A stretch of DNA of 64,000 bases from Branchiostoma floridae (GCF_000003815.2 NC_049989.1:7588195-7652194), one strand, 5' to 3'. Positions 12,901 through 23,111 are shown, counted from the first letter of the stretch. Made by a program: numbers and translations. Notes: generated by a model from the letters alone, not told the origin.

Positions 12901-15900
12901 CACATGCCCTCAGTGAAGATGCCCAAGTTTGGAGGAAAAGCTGACATTGACCTTCCAGAGGGGAATATAGAGGGTCCAGATGTCGATATCGATGGACCAG
13001 ACGTGAAGCTGAAGGGACCAGACGTGGACCTGGATGGACCAGAAGTGGATCTTGATCTTGAGGGACCTGATGTGAAAGGCGGAAGATTCAAAATGCCAAA
13101 ATTCAAAGGCCCAGATTTCAGCATGCCGAAGTTTGGCGGGAAAGCAGGTGTCGACCTACCAGAGGGTAAACTCGAGGGACCTAATGTTGATATTGAAGGA
13201 CCGGACGTCAATCTAGAAGGTCCTGAAGTTGATGTAGACCTTGAGGGACCAGACATGAAAGGCGGAAAATTCAAAATGCCCAAAATCAAAGGCCCAGACA
13301 TCAGCATGCCCTCAATGAAGATGCCCAAGTTTGGATTGAAAGGTGACGTTGACCTTCCAGAGGGTGAATTCGAGGGACCCAGTGTCGATCTTGAGGGACC
13401 AGATGTTAATGTTGAAGGTCCTGACGTTGACATAGACCTTGAGGGACCAGATGTTAAAGGTGGAAAATTCAAAATGCCTAAAATCAAGGGCCCAGATTTC
13501 AGCATGCCATCTATAGGGATGCCGAAATTCGGAGGAAAAGGAGACATCGACCTGCCAGAAGGCGAACTTAAAGGACCCAGTGTTGATGTGGAGGGACCAG
13601 ATGTCAATCTTGAAGGTCCTGACGTTGACGTTGACCTTGAGGGACCAAACGTGAAAGGTGGAAGATTCAAAATGCCGAAATTCAAGGGCCCAGACTTCAG
13701 CATGCCGTCCATAGGGATGCCGAAGTTTGGAGGAAAAGGTGACATTGACCTGCCAGAAGGCGAAGTTAGAGGACCCAGTGTTGATCTCGAGGGACCAGAT
13801 GTTAATGTTGAAGGTCCTGACGTTGACGTAGACCTTGAGGGGCCAGACGTAAAAGGAGGAAAATTCAAAATGCCGAAATTCAAGGGCCCAGATTTCAGCA
13901 TGCCGTCCATAGGGATGCCGAAATTTGGAGGAAAAGGAGACATTGACCTGCCAGAAGGCGAAGTTAGAGGACCCAGTGTTAATCTCGAGGGACCAGATGT
14001 CAATGTCGAGGGTCCTGACTTGGACGTAGATCTTGAGGGACCAGACGTGAAAGGCGGAAAATTCAAAATGCCGAAATTCAAAGGCCCGGATATCAGCATG
14101 CCGTCCATAGGAATGCCGAAATTCGGGATGAAAGGTGACGTTGACTTGCCAGAAGGTGAAGTCAGAGGCCCTGATGTCGATATTGAAGGGCCCGACGTCA
14201 ACATTAAGGGACCAGACGTGGACGTTGAAGGGCCGGATGTTGACCTTGAAGGACCTGACGTCAAAGGCGGGAAATTCAAAATGCCCAAAATCAAGGGCCC
14301 AGACTTCCACATGCCGTCGATGAAGATGCCGAAATTTGGTGGAAAAGGCGAGGTGGACCTTCCGGAAGGAGAGCTTGAAGGGCCCGACATCGGAGTGAGT
14401 GGGCCTGATGTTGATGTGCAGGGTCCGGAAATGAAAGGAAAAATAAAAGGCCCCAAAATCAAGGGTCCGGGCTTTCACCTACCCCATATGAAAATGCCGT
14501 CCTTTAGAAAACCTAAGTTTGGCGCTGATGTTGATCTACCGGAAGCCGAAGTTGAAGTACCTGATGTAAATCTGGAAGGACCGGATGTGGACGTCACGGG
14601 TCCTGACGTAAATCTCCATGGCCCTGACGTTGACTTGGAAGGCCCAGACGTTTCCGGTAAAATCAAGGGCCCCAAAATCAAGGGTCCAGGCTTTCACCTG
14701 CCTCACATGAAGATGCCATCCTGGAGAAAGCCCAAACTCGGAGGAAAGGGAAAGATAGACGTACCAGATGTAGAAGGTCCTGATGTGGACTGGGAGCTCC
14801 AGGGACCTGACGTGGATGTGGAAAAGCCAGATATCGATGTTAACGTTGGTGCACCTGATGTTGATGTCGAAGGTCCGGAAATGAAAGGAAAGTTCAAAGG
14901 ACCAAACATTAAGGGACCTAACTTTCACATGCCTCACTGGAAAATGCCGAAATTTAAGTCTCCCAAGTTTGGAGGAAAGGCGGACATCGACTTGCCCGAG
15001 GGAGAGGTAGAAGGGCCGGACATTAACGTGAAGGGCCCCGATGTTGACGTAGACATGGAAAGTCCTGAAATGAAAGGTGGAAAGTTCAACCTGCCCAAAT
15101 TCAAGGGACCAGATGTCAGCATGCCTTCAATGAAATTGCCTAAATTCGGTGGAAAGGCTGACATCGACCTCCCAGAAGGTGAAGTGAAAGGCCCAAATGT
15201 GGACTTGGAGGGCCCAGACGTCAATGTCGAAGGTCCAGACGTAGATCTTGACCTTGAGGGGCCAGACGTCAAAGGTGGAAGGTTCAAGATGCCGTCAATG
15301 AAAGGACCTGACATCAGCTTGCCGTCCATGAAGATGCCCAAGTTTGGAATGAAAGGCGGAAAAGCTGACCTTGACTTACCTGAAGGAGAGGTACACGGAC
15401 CATCCGTTGATCTGGAAGGTCCTGACATTGACGTGAATGCGCCAGACATGGACATCGAAGGCCCAGAGGTCAAAGGCGGAAGATTCAAAATGCCGAAAAT
15501 CAAGGGTCCAGATTTCAGCATGCCGTCAATAGGGATGCCGAAGTTTGGAGGAAAAGGAGACATTGACCTGCCAGAAGGAGAGGTCAGAGGACCCAACGTT
15601 GATGTAGAGGGCCCAGATGTTAACCTGAAGGGGCCAAGTGTTGACGTTGATGTCGATGCCCCTGATGTCGATATTGAAGGGCCTGACATGAAAGGAGGAA
15701 GATTCAAAATGCCCCATCTGAAGGGCCCTGATATCCACATGCCTTCCATGAAGATGCCGAAGTTCGGAATGAAAGGCGGAAAAGCTGACCTTGACTTACC
15801 TGAAGGAGAGGTACAAGGACCGTCCGTAGATCTGGAAGGTCCTGACATTGACGTGAATGCGCCAGACATAGACATAGAGGGCCCAGAGGTCAAAGGCGGA

Positions 15901-18900
15901 AGATTCAAAATGCCGAAAATCAAGGGTCCAGATTTCAGCATGCCGTCCATAGGGATGCCGAAGTTTGGAGGAAAAGCAGACATTGACCTGCCAGAAGGCG
16001 AAGTTAGAGGACCTAGTGTTGATCTCGAGGGACCAGATGTTAATGTTGAAGGTCCTGACGTTGACGTAGATCTTGAGGGGCCAGACGTAAAAGGAGGAAA
16101 ATTCAAAATGCCGAAATTTAAGGGCCCAGATTTCAGCATGCCGTCAATAGGGATGCCGAAATTTGGAGGAAAAGCAGACATCGACCTACCAGAAGGCGAA
16201 GTTAGAGGACCCAGTGTTGATCTCGAGGGACCAGATGTTAATGTTGAAGGTCCTGACGTTGACGTAGACCTTGAGGGGCCAGACGTAAAAGGCGGAAAAT
16301 TCAAAATGCCGAAATTCAAAGGCCCGGATATCAGCATGCCGTCCATAGGAATGCCGAAATTCGGGATGAAAGGTGACGTTGACTTGCCAGAAGGTGAAGT
16401 CAGAGGCCCTGATGTCGATATTGAAGGGCCCGACGTCAACATTAAGGGACCAGACGTGGACGTTGAAGGGCCGGATGTTGACCTTGAAGGACCTGACGTC
16501 AAAGGCGGGAAATTCAAAATGCCCAAAATCAAGGGCCCAGACTTCCACATGCCGTCGATGAAGATGCCGAAATTTGGTGGAAAAGGCGAGGTGGACCTTC
16601 CGGAAGGAGAGCTGAAAGGGCCTGACATCGGAGTGAGTGGACCTGATGTTGATGTGCAGGGTCCGGAAATGAAAGGAAAAATAAAAGGCCCAAAAATCAA
16701 GGGTCCGGGCTTTCACCTACCCCATATGAAAATGCCGTCCTTTAGAAAACCTAAGTTTGGCGCTGATGTTGATCTACCGGAAGCCGAAGTTGAAGTACCT
16801 GATGTAAATCTGGAAGGAACGGATGTGGACGTCACGGGTCCTGACGTAAATCTCCATGGCCCTGACGTTGACTTGGAAGGCCCAGACGTTTCCGGTAAAA
16901 TCAAGGGCCCCAAAATCAAGGGTCCAGGCTTTCACCTGCCTCACATGAAGATGCCGTCCTGGAGAAAGCCCAAACTCGGAGGAAAGGGAAAGATAGACGT
17001 ACCAGATGTAGAAGGTCCTGATGTGGACTGGGAGCTCCAGGGACCTGACGTGTATGTGGAAAAGCCAGATATCGATGTTAACGTTGGTGCACCTGATGTT
17101 GATGTCGAAGGTCCGGAAATGAAAGGAAAGTTCAAAGGACCAAACATTAAGGGACCTAACTTTCACATGCCTCACTGGAAAATGCCGAAATTTAAGTCTC
17201 CCAAGTTTGGAGGAAAGGCGGACATCGACTTGCCCGAGGGAGAGGTAGAAGGGCCGGACATTAACGTGAAGGGCCCCGATGTTGACGTAGACATGGAAAG
17301 TCCTGAAATGAAAGGTGGAAAGTTCAACCTGCCCAAATTCAAGGGACCAGATGTCAGCATGCCTTCAATGAAATTGCCTAAATTCGGTGGAAAGGCTGAC
17401 ATCGACCTCCCAGAAGGTGAAGTGAAAGGCCCAAATGTGGACTTGGAGGGCCCAGACGTCAATGTCGAAGGTCCAGACGTAGATCTTGACCTAGAGGGGC
17501 CAGACGTTAACGGTGGAAGGTTCAAGATGCCGTCAATGAAAGGACCTGACATTAGCTTGCCGTCCATGAAGATGCCCAAGTTTGGAATGAAAGGCGGAAA
17601 AGCTGACCTTGACTTACCTGAAGGAGAGGTACAAGGACCGTCCGTAGATCTGGAAGGTCCTGACATTGACGTGAATGCGCCAGACATGGACATCGAAGGC
17701 CCAGAGGTCAAAGGCGGAAGATTCAAAATGCCGAAAATCAAGGGTCCAGATTTCAGCATGCCGTCAATAGGGATGCCGAAGTTTGGAGGAAAAGGAGACA
17801 TTGACCTGCCAGAAGGAGAGGTCAGAGGACCCAACGTTGATGTAGAGGGCCCAGATGTTAACCTGAAGGGGCCAAGTGTTGACGTTGGTGTCGATGCCCC
17901 TGATGTCGATATTGAAGGGCCTGACATGAAAGGAGGAAGATTCAAAATGCCCCATCTGAAGGGCCCTGATATCCACATGCCTTCCATGAAGATGCCGAGG
18001 TTCGGAATGAAAGGCGGAAAAGCTGACCTTGACTTACCTGAAGGAGAGGTACAAGGACCGTCCGTAGATCTGGAAGGTCCTGACATTGACTTGAATGCGC
18101 CAGACATAGACATAGAGGGCCCAGAGGTCAAAGGCGGAAGATTCAAAATGCCCCATCTAAAGGGCCCTGATATCCACATGCCTTCTATAAAGATGCCAAA
18201 GTTCGGAGGTAAAGCAGATGTTGATCTGCCAGAAGGTCACGTTGAGGGTCCTGATGTTGATGTAGACTTAAATGCTAAAGGTCCAGACGTGGACATAGAC
18301 GTAGAAGGGCCTGACGTGAAAGGTGGAAAATTCAAAGGACCCGACTTTCACATTGGGAAACCTAATATAAAAATGCCTTCCTTCAGGAAACCCCACTTTG
18401 GTGGTAAGGCCGATGTTGATCTGCCGGAAGGGGAACTGAAAGGACCGGAAGTTGACGTTGATGCTAGCCTTGAAGGACCTGACGTTGACATCGACAGTCC
18501 TGATTTGAAAGGAAAGATGTCAAGTCCCAAGTTCAAGGGACCAAGCTTTGATATGCCGTCTATGAAATTGCCATCCTTTGGCTGGAAACAGAAAGGGCCA
18601 AAAGCCAATATAGATCTTCCAGAAGCAGAGGTTCAGAGGCCAGAGGTCGGCATGGAAGGACCAGATGTAAACTTAAGGGGTCCAGACTTTGATGCATATG
18701 TTGAAGGCCCAGACGTAGATCTTGAAAGGGCAGGCATCAAGGGAAAAGTTAAATCACCAAAATTCAAAGGACCTGGCTTCNNNNNNNNNNNNNNNNNNNN
18801 NNNNNNNNNNNNNNNNNNNNNNNNNNNNNNNNNNNNNNNNNNNNNNNNNNNNNNNNNNNNNNNNNNNNNNNNNNNNNNNNCCACATGCCACACGTAAAGT

Positions 18901-21900
18901 TTCCTTCTCTGGGAAGAAAAGCAAGCCTCCTTCGGGGGAGATAGATGTGGATGTCAACGCTCCGAATGTGAGCGTAGAAGGCCCAGACGTTGACGTGGAA
19001 GGCCCAGAGGTAAAAGGAAAGATGAAATCTCCAAAATTCAAAGGTCCAGACTTCCACATGCCACACGTTAAGTTTCCTTCTCTGGGAAGAAAAGCAAGGC
19101 CTCCTTCAGGGGAGATAGATGTAGATGTGGATGCCCCGAATGTCAGTGTAGAAGGCCCAGACGTTGACGTGGAAGGCCCAGAGGTAAAAGGAAAGATGAA
19201 ATCTCCAAAATTCAAAGGTCCAGACTTCCATATGCCACACGTTAAGTTTCCTTCTCTGGGAAGAAAAGCAAGGCCCCCTTCAGGGGAGATAGATGTAGAT
19301 GTGGATGCCCCGAATGTCAGTGTAGAAGGCCCAGACGTTGAGGGCCCAGAGGTAAAAGGAAAGATGAAATCTCCTAAATTCAAAGGACCTGACTTCCACA
19401 TGCCACACATGAAATTTCCATCTTTTGGAAGAAAAGCAAGGCCTCCGTCGGGGGAGATAGATGTAGACGTCGAAGGCCCGGATGCTAGAATTGAAGGACC
19501 TGACGTCACGGGTCCAGAAGCTAGAGGCGGGATATCAGGGAAGTTCACGGGACCAAAGTTTAAAGGCCCGAAATTCGGCTTAGGAGCCAAGGGCCACGAC
19601 CTCGACGCGAACATAGATCTTCCTGAAGGAGAAGTAAGAGGTCCCAGTGCGGATCTAGAGGGCCTGGATGTCGACATCCAGGGACCACATACGGAAGGAT
19701 CTTGGAAATTTAAAGGACCCGATTTCAACTTCAAAAAACCTAAGTTTGGCTTCAGTTCTAAGTCTCCTGAGTTGAACGGTGAGGGTGATTTGCCAGAAGC
19801 ACACGTAAAAGGTCCCGACGTGAATATCAACGGAACCGGTGAACTGGAAGGACCGCACGCCAAGGGTGGACTTTCCGGTAGATTTGACGCACCAAAATTC
19901 AAGGGACCTTCATTTGGATTTAGCTCGAAAAGACCAAAAGGAGATCTGGAATCGCCAGACGCGGAACTTTCGGGTCCAGATGCACCGGACGTAGACGTCG
20001 AAGGGTCGAGAGGTGGCATACACATCCCGCGTTTCAGATTCGGGGCGAAAAAGCCTTCGACGGACGCCGACGTAGACGTAGCTGTAGGGGAGGTGCATGC
20101 TCCCGACGCGGAAATAAATTCACCAGACTGGAGAACGGACGTTGACGCACCTGAGGTTAAGGGTAGAGCCTCGGGACGTTTCGGGAAAGTTAAGGGATTC
20201 AAAGGACCAAAATTCGGAGGACTTAAAGTTAGTGGAAAGGGAGGGGATGTAGATACAGATGTAGATTATCCAGAGGGTTCTTCACCCAATGCGGACTTTG
20301 AGGGATCCGATGTAAGAGTTAGAGGGCCAAAGGCTAAGGGAGGCTTTTCGTACAGAATAAGAACACTTAAGGACGAGTTGAAAGATGCAGCACAGGCAGT
20401 TAAGGAAGGTCTAACAGGCGTGTCAGATGAGATCAAAGGTGGAGGAAGAACGGAAGGGTGGTATGGTGGTACATTAAGTGGAAACCTACAAAGTCCTGAA
20501 GGCGATGCCTCCGCCGCTAGGCCTCTTGCCATACCCGATGTCAGCGGGGAAGGGTCTGTCAAGACTTACAGAAGACCGGAGGCATCTCTGTCTGCGCCCG
20601 ACGCCAGCGCTGAGGGAGCGGCTGAGGGCTACAGCACCAGCGTGACGATCAAGAGCAGCCCCTCCAGATTCAGATCGTCCAAGCACCTCACCGTGGGAGG
20701 ACAGGTTGGTCTTAGAGACAGATAGTGACTGGTTATGGTGCTGGTGATTGAGGACAGAAAACGTTTCGGGTGATTTCCTGTGGCGACATTTCTAATCTTC
20801 ACAGTGACTTAGCCTCTCACTCTAGTACTCGCAACTGTAGGCTCCATTCTCGTGACCCATCAAGCAGATCTGCTCGTCTCCCCTGCAACTTTTTGTTGGG
20901 AGGACAGACGTGGCTGTAACGAGACAGATGTGCACTAACACTAACCTACATGTTAGGGTGGAATATATGGGAAGAGTAGTTTTTCTGGGAGAACGTCATC
21001 ATTCCACTTACAGTGATTCACCTCTTCATACAGTCATACAGTCTGTTTATTCAACATCAAATCTTCAAGTTGTCCTTCAGCTGTGCGATGGTCATACTGC
21101 CTGTAGACTAGCCCGTTTCGCGCGTGACTGATATGACTGCTGTGCAAAAGTTGCCACACAAGACTGCTACTTTCCTGTTGTAAAAAGGCTAATTGCTAAC
21201 ACCTCTCTACTATATCCAACTGTCACCATACCGACCTTACATCTGTGAAGAGCTGGTTTAGACTTACCTTCATGCCACCTGGATAGCAACGACTTCGCGA
21301 TCACATAACAAACAAAACGAACTAACTCCATTGAAGACATATGTGAACTATCTGCTTCCGGGTCACTGCTTACTCTCCTCTTGCGTCACTTCCTTCCTCC
21401 TTTTACTAGAATTAGTAGCTTCATCCACGAACTAAAATGGCGACCATGTCCATCTTCCGAAAAGTAAGTTTGCTCGATTGCTTCTTCACATGCTTGCTTC
21501 TCTGCTTTGCTTCTGATTCCATCGTATCGATTGTCATTGTTAGATCAAAGATTCAAATGCCCAGAAGTGTGGTGGACATTGCATGACGAACTAACTGAAG
21601 GCCATCTCACAATCCTGAGCACGCATGTGCAGCAATGTATTGTTGCACATGTGCACTCGAACTGTGAGATGACTTATGCCTTTGTTTTCTTGGCCTTGGA
21701 ACTAGCTTCTGTGCTATCACTGTAAAACCTTGCATGAGAAAGTCCTGTTGTATCGTTACATTCCCGGTCCTTGCATTTGTGTTCATTGTATTCCTTGATG
21801 TTCTAACTTCATCATTGTCATTTCTAACTTTCGTTGCCTCTTTGGTACTCTGTCCACATCACAACAGGACACAAAAACGACATATGTCTCGACCATAACC

Positions 21901-23067
21901 AAGACAACTAAGACCGTGTTGGTGGATGTTGAGGCTCAGGGTAAGGCAGCGGAAGAGGGGGCGAGCGATCTCCTCGCCGACATACAGGGCACCCTGGCAG
22001 CGGGCAGCGACTCGAAGGTAGAAGGGTCATATTGTAACTTCAAACACAGAACACAAGAAACTTTCTCTTTTCATCTTTCATCTTGTCATGTGTACACAGA
22101 ATAACCTATCTGTGCAACAGACTTACTTTCAATCGATGTTAACTTCAATGTACAGTACAACTAACTTGGGCAATCGATGAAAAACAAAGAGATTGATTGG
22201 ACAGTGCCCAGTTGACGTCATCTGACGTCACTAGAGTGTCTTAGACCGGTCACAAAAGTTCACATATAACATTGACGCGACGTCTGCTTACATTCTGGTT
22301 TGATTGCCCGATGGAGATCACTTTGATTAAAAGAGACCAATCATGGAGATTGAGTACATTGGTATCGGAAGCTTGGCACTGGCTTGTAGGTGGGCATTAT
22401 TGGAATCATCCATTTTAGGGTAGAATCGATGTGGGCTGTCTGGGGGCTTTCCAGAGGTCATGCCGGTGTGTCTAATAAATAGCCCCTCTCAAAGTGGAAC
22501 GCGCCGTAGTCATCACGTCTGCATGTAAGATTGATGAAGGGATTTTGAGAATTCCTTTTGTAAAAAAGTACATTCACCTCGGATAGAAGCTGGGTGTGTT
22601 TGGATATTTGAGGCAAAGGTATTGTGTGCGACCGTACTTGTGCGATGTTAGGTTATTCACAAACAGTTGCATAAATTTGTACCTTGAACACAATGTTGAA
22701 AGAATTGAAAAGAAGTAAAATTACATGGAAAATCTGTTTATTTTGGGAAAGCATCCTTGCCATATATCTGTGGATAGCCAAATGACCATGTAAGGCTTTC
22801 GACCATCAATTTCATAAAAATTCATAATGATGACTAGAAGATAGAAAAATAATTTCTCAATGAGTACACAACTAAAATGTGTGACTCATGCTGTGAATAT
22901 GAACCCTTGGGACGTTATGACGGTACCATTACTACATACCAGTCGTGTGAGTACCTTGTTACACCTGATCCCACCTGACGTCCCTTTTGTTGTTCTTTGT
23001 CGACCCGCAGGTGTCCGCGAGTGCGTCGTCCGAGGGGGTTGACGTCAGACTAAAGGGACCGGAATAA
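3812..23067 (+). CDS. LLGL: LLGL-AHNAK-like fusion gene (5'-partial, multi-exon)
   Basis: Proposed coding exons are 3812-3966, 4255-4930 (runs into a gap), about 5031-6559, 6786-7922, 8183-20704, 21868-22017 and 23011-23067. Every visible junction is GT-AG with compatible phase (0, 1, 1, 0, 0). The product would be an LGL WD40 scaffold followed by an Ala/Lys/Glu amphipathic repeat, about 4,170 residues of AHNAK-like repeats, and a short C-terminus: roughly 5,400 residues in this window alone. Known LGL proteins bind aPKC/PAR6 and syntaxins at the cell cortex, and AHNAK is a cortical and membrane-repair scaffold. I infer a giant cortical scaffold. Known LLGL proteins are only about 1,000 residues, so the C-terminal extension is the unusual part. 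Alternative: two genes whose transcripts are separate. This is disfavoured by the in-frame exon 6786-7922, the 260-bp intron after it, and the lack of a stop or polyA signal between the parts. Confidence 0.75.
4255..4930 (+). CDS. LLGL: LLGL exon: central WD40 region, runs into gap
   Basis: In-frame LGL sequence of about 225 residues. Family landmarks include LLLGTEGGNVHLMD, an S/N-V-P-D-D-Y-K segment (NVPDDYKVDPG), KVLIGYSRGLMVTWDEE, QLESVEW followed by VISSHTNGTYYIWSL, and FTGGLPRERDDRATL leading to SRIVDF, which matches the LGL S-R-I-I-D-F landmark. The acceptor is CTCCAG before 4255. The exon is cut by the N-run at 4931, so its true 3' end is not visible. By comparison with vertebrate LLGL, about 100 residues are missing between this part and the sequence after the gap. 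Confidence 0.88.
4931..5030. other. Assembly gap (100 N) inside LLGL
   Basis: A run of exactly 100 N, the conventional placeholder for a gap of unknown length. The LGL homology that should lie between SRIVDF and DLLVSGHEDG is about 100 residues, so the real gap is probably at least 300 bp and may include an intron. The TGA at 5032-5034, in the frame of the following exon, lies at the gap edge and is more likely intronic or edge sequence than a true stop. Confidence 0.9.
5031..6559 (+). CDS. LLGL: LLGL exon: second propeller and aPKC-site motif
   Basis: Open from about 5038 to a GTAAGT donor at 6560, with about 507 codons. LGL landmarks in order are DLLVSGHEDGSIKFWDVS, IRKIGLFDPFSDDPRLAVQHIELCP, GQVVIMEM, LGLVAVGTMQGLALFDYRQ, the basic motif KSLRDSLRRSIRKFGKG, ATLFVGTNSGKIMAYDV and VIGTKQCALTNKGE. 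In the basic motif, Ser codons at 5842, 5854 and 5866 are exactly four residues apart, the spacing of the aPKC-phosphorylated serines of Drosophila and vertebrate LGL. Phosphorylation there is known to release LGL from the cortex. The 5' boundary is uncertain because of the gap. Confidence 0.88.
6786..7922 (+). CDS. LLGL: Exon joining LGL C-terminus to LEA/apolipoprotein-like helical repeats
   Basis: The acceptor TATATAG ends at 6785, and the split codon gives C-FYFLSPSEMQR, the LGL C-terminal motif (family G-F/L-Y-L-I-S-P-S-E). VVEPKC follows. About 55 codons later, in the same uninterrupted frame, comes roughly 300 residues rich in Ala, Lys and Glu, built on loose 11-residue periods (for example AKEKAEDMAKAGKEKAEQAVE). 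Such periods form amphipathic helices in LEA group 3, perilipin and synuclein-type proteins. It ends in a Thr/Val-rich segment (VVQKTVTVTQHTVHEVVDGVSG) before a GTAGGA donor at 7923 (phase 1). The absence of an intron between the LGL and repeat parts is the strongest evidence for a true fusion. Reading past the donor gives 47 codons and a stop, which I take as intron. Confidence 0.8.
8183..20704 (+). CDS. Giant AHNAK-like repeat exon
   Basis: The acceptor CCACAG before 8183 accepts a phase-1 split Gly codon and reads GRYEVDLESSG. The exon has about 4,170 codons including a 100-N gap. Almost all of it is alternation of acidic strands (VEGPDVDLEGPDVDVEGPD) with basic ones (FKFKGPKFGKP, WKMPSFGGKADVDLP). 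This is the composition and cadence of AHNAK/desmoyokin central repeats (KMPKF, EGPDV, LKGPK). Unlike vertebrate AHNAK, no PDZ domain precedes it; the LGL module does. The last 120 codons leave the repeat (IRTLKDELKDAAQAVKEGL, Ser/Pro/Ala-rich tail). The donor is GTTGGT at 20705, phase 0. A single exon this long parallels the single giant repeat exon of AHNAK. There is one apparent frameshift near 18925. Confidence 0.82.
8560..11900 (+). repeat. AHNAK-like repeat block 1 (about 72-residue units)
   Basis: The codons for GWKMPSFGGKADVDLPDAEV recur about every 216 bp (near 8692, 8908 and 9124), with shortened units lacking PKFKGPG where NWKMPSFGG replaces it. About 15 units are visible. Each has a basic half (KGPKFGKPDFDIKGPKFKGPG) and an acidic half (VEGPDVxLEGPDVDLEGPDVDV). 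DNA identity between units is high, suggesting ongoing homogenisation. Confidence 0.85.
12740..18340 (+). repeat. AHNAK-like repeat block 2 (about 66-residue units)
   Basis: Units open GGKFKMPKxKGPDFSMPSIG and continue MPKFGGKGDIDLPEGE then VDLEGPDVNVEGPDVDVDLE, about 198 bp each. The block differs from block 1 by the SMPS and LPEGE signatures. Interspersed variants carry FHLPHMKMPSxRKPK. The block contains the 2,238-bp segmental duplication. Confidence 0.85.
13682..18158 (+). repeat. 2,238-bp tandem segmental duplication inside the repeat exon
   Basis: Sequence near 13.68-15.92 kb recurs 2,238 bp downstream at about 15.92-18.16 kb. For example, an identical 62-codon stretch of another frame lies at 14135 and 16373. 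2,238 is 746 codons, so the frame is kept. The copies differ by scattered substitutions, such as Asp to Tyr at about 17051 (gtggat to gtgtat) and Pro to Thr in EGPDVDV near 16820. Outer limits are approximate because flanking units are themselves similar. Confidence 0.8.
18781..18880. other. Assembly gap (100 N) inside AHNAK-like exon
   Basis: A 100-N placeholder in the middle of the repeat exon. The reading frame before it (codon starts congruent to 1 modulo 3) and just after it (0 modulo 3) differ, which is uninformative because the true gap length is unknown. Repeats are a typical cause of such a break. Confidence 0.9.
18881..19460 (+). repeat. AHNAK-like repeat block 3 (58-residue units)
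   Basis: Three to four units open KMKSPKFKGPDFHMPHVKFP and continue SLGRKARPPSGEIDVDVDAP with NVSVEGPDVDVEGPEVKG. The spacing is 174 bp (58 codons), seen at the CACGTTAAGTTTCC motif near 19064 and 19238. The first unit after the gap lacks one G near 18925 (gcaagcctcc against gcaaggcctcc in later units), shifting the frame. Confidence 0.8.
21437..21463 (+). CDS. Possible alternative first exon (MATMSIFRK)
   Basis: ATGGCGACCATG opens a 9-codon frame closing exactly at a consensus GTAAGT donor (21464). It would splice in phase 0 to the exon at 21868, giving a short product of about 77 residues that keeps only the C-terminal exons. Used as an internal exon from the CTAG acceptor at 21409, it would hit TAG in frame, so only a promoter-proximal use makes sense. 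Without transcript data this remains a candidate. Confidence 0.3.
21868..22017 (+). CDS. Penultimate coding exon of the fusion gene
   Basis: Exactly 50 codons between ACAACAG (acceptor) and GTAGAA (donor), phase 0 at both ends, matching the phase-0 donor at 20704. It reads DTKTTYVSTITKTTKTVLVD then VEAQGKAAEEGASDLLADIQ and ends GSDSK. The Thr/Val-rich opening resembles the Thr/Val segment before the repeats (7861-7922). No known domain was recognised. Confidence 0.6.
22213..22230. promoter_or_regulatory. Paired palindromic CRE-like sites
   Basis: Two perfect TGACGTCA octamers at 22213-22220 and 22223-22230, 10 bp apart centre to centre, about one helical turn, in the intron before the last exon. 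TGACGTCA is the full CREB/ATF consensus. Function is inferred only. Confidence 0.35.
23011..23067 (+). CDS. Terminal coding exon of the fusion gene
   Basis: Acceptor CCCGCAG, then VSASASSEGVDVRLKGPE and TAA at 23065-23067. The frame (phase 0) fits the donor at 22017, and the VDVRLKGPE ending uses the same vocabulary as the repeats (LKGP), which supports assignment to this gene. An AATAAA follows 38 bp after the stop. Confidence 0.65.
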   Translation: MSASASSEGVDVRLKGPE

Positions 23068-23105
23068 TGAAGAAAGAACAGGTACAGTACAAGTCCCCTT
23101 GGTGC

Positions 23106-23111
23106 AAATAA
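23106..23111 (+). terminator. Polyadenylation signal AATAAA
   Basis: A canonical AATAAA lies 38 bp after the TAA of the fusion gene, implying a very short 3' UTR, unless the GTACAG sequence just before it is a donor of a UTR intron. Confidence 0.45.

Noticed and set aside
8560-19460. Collagen- or silk-like interpretation of the GPD-rich repeats
   Set aside because: Gly is not every third residue. The alternating basic KGPKF and acidic EGPDV strands match AHNAK instead.
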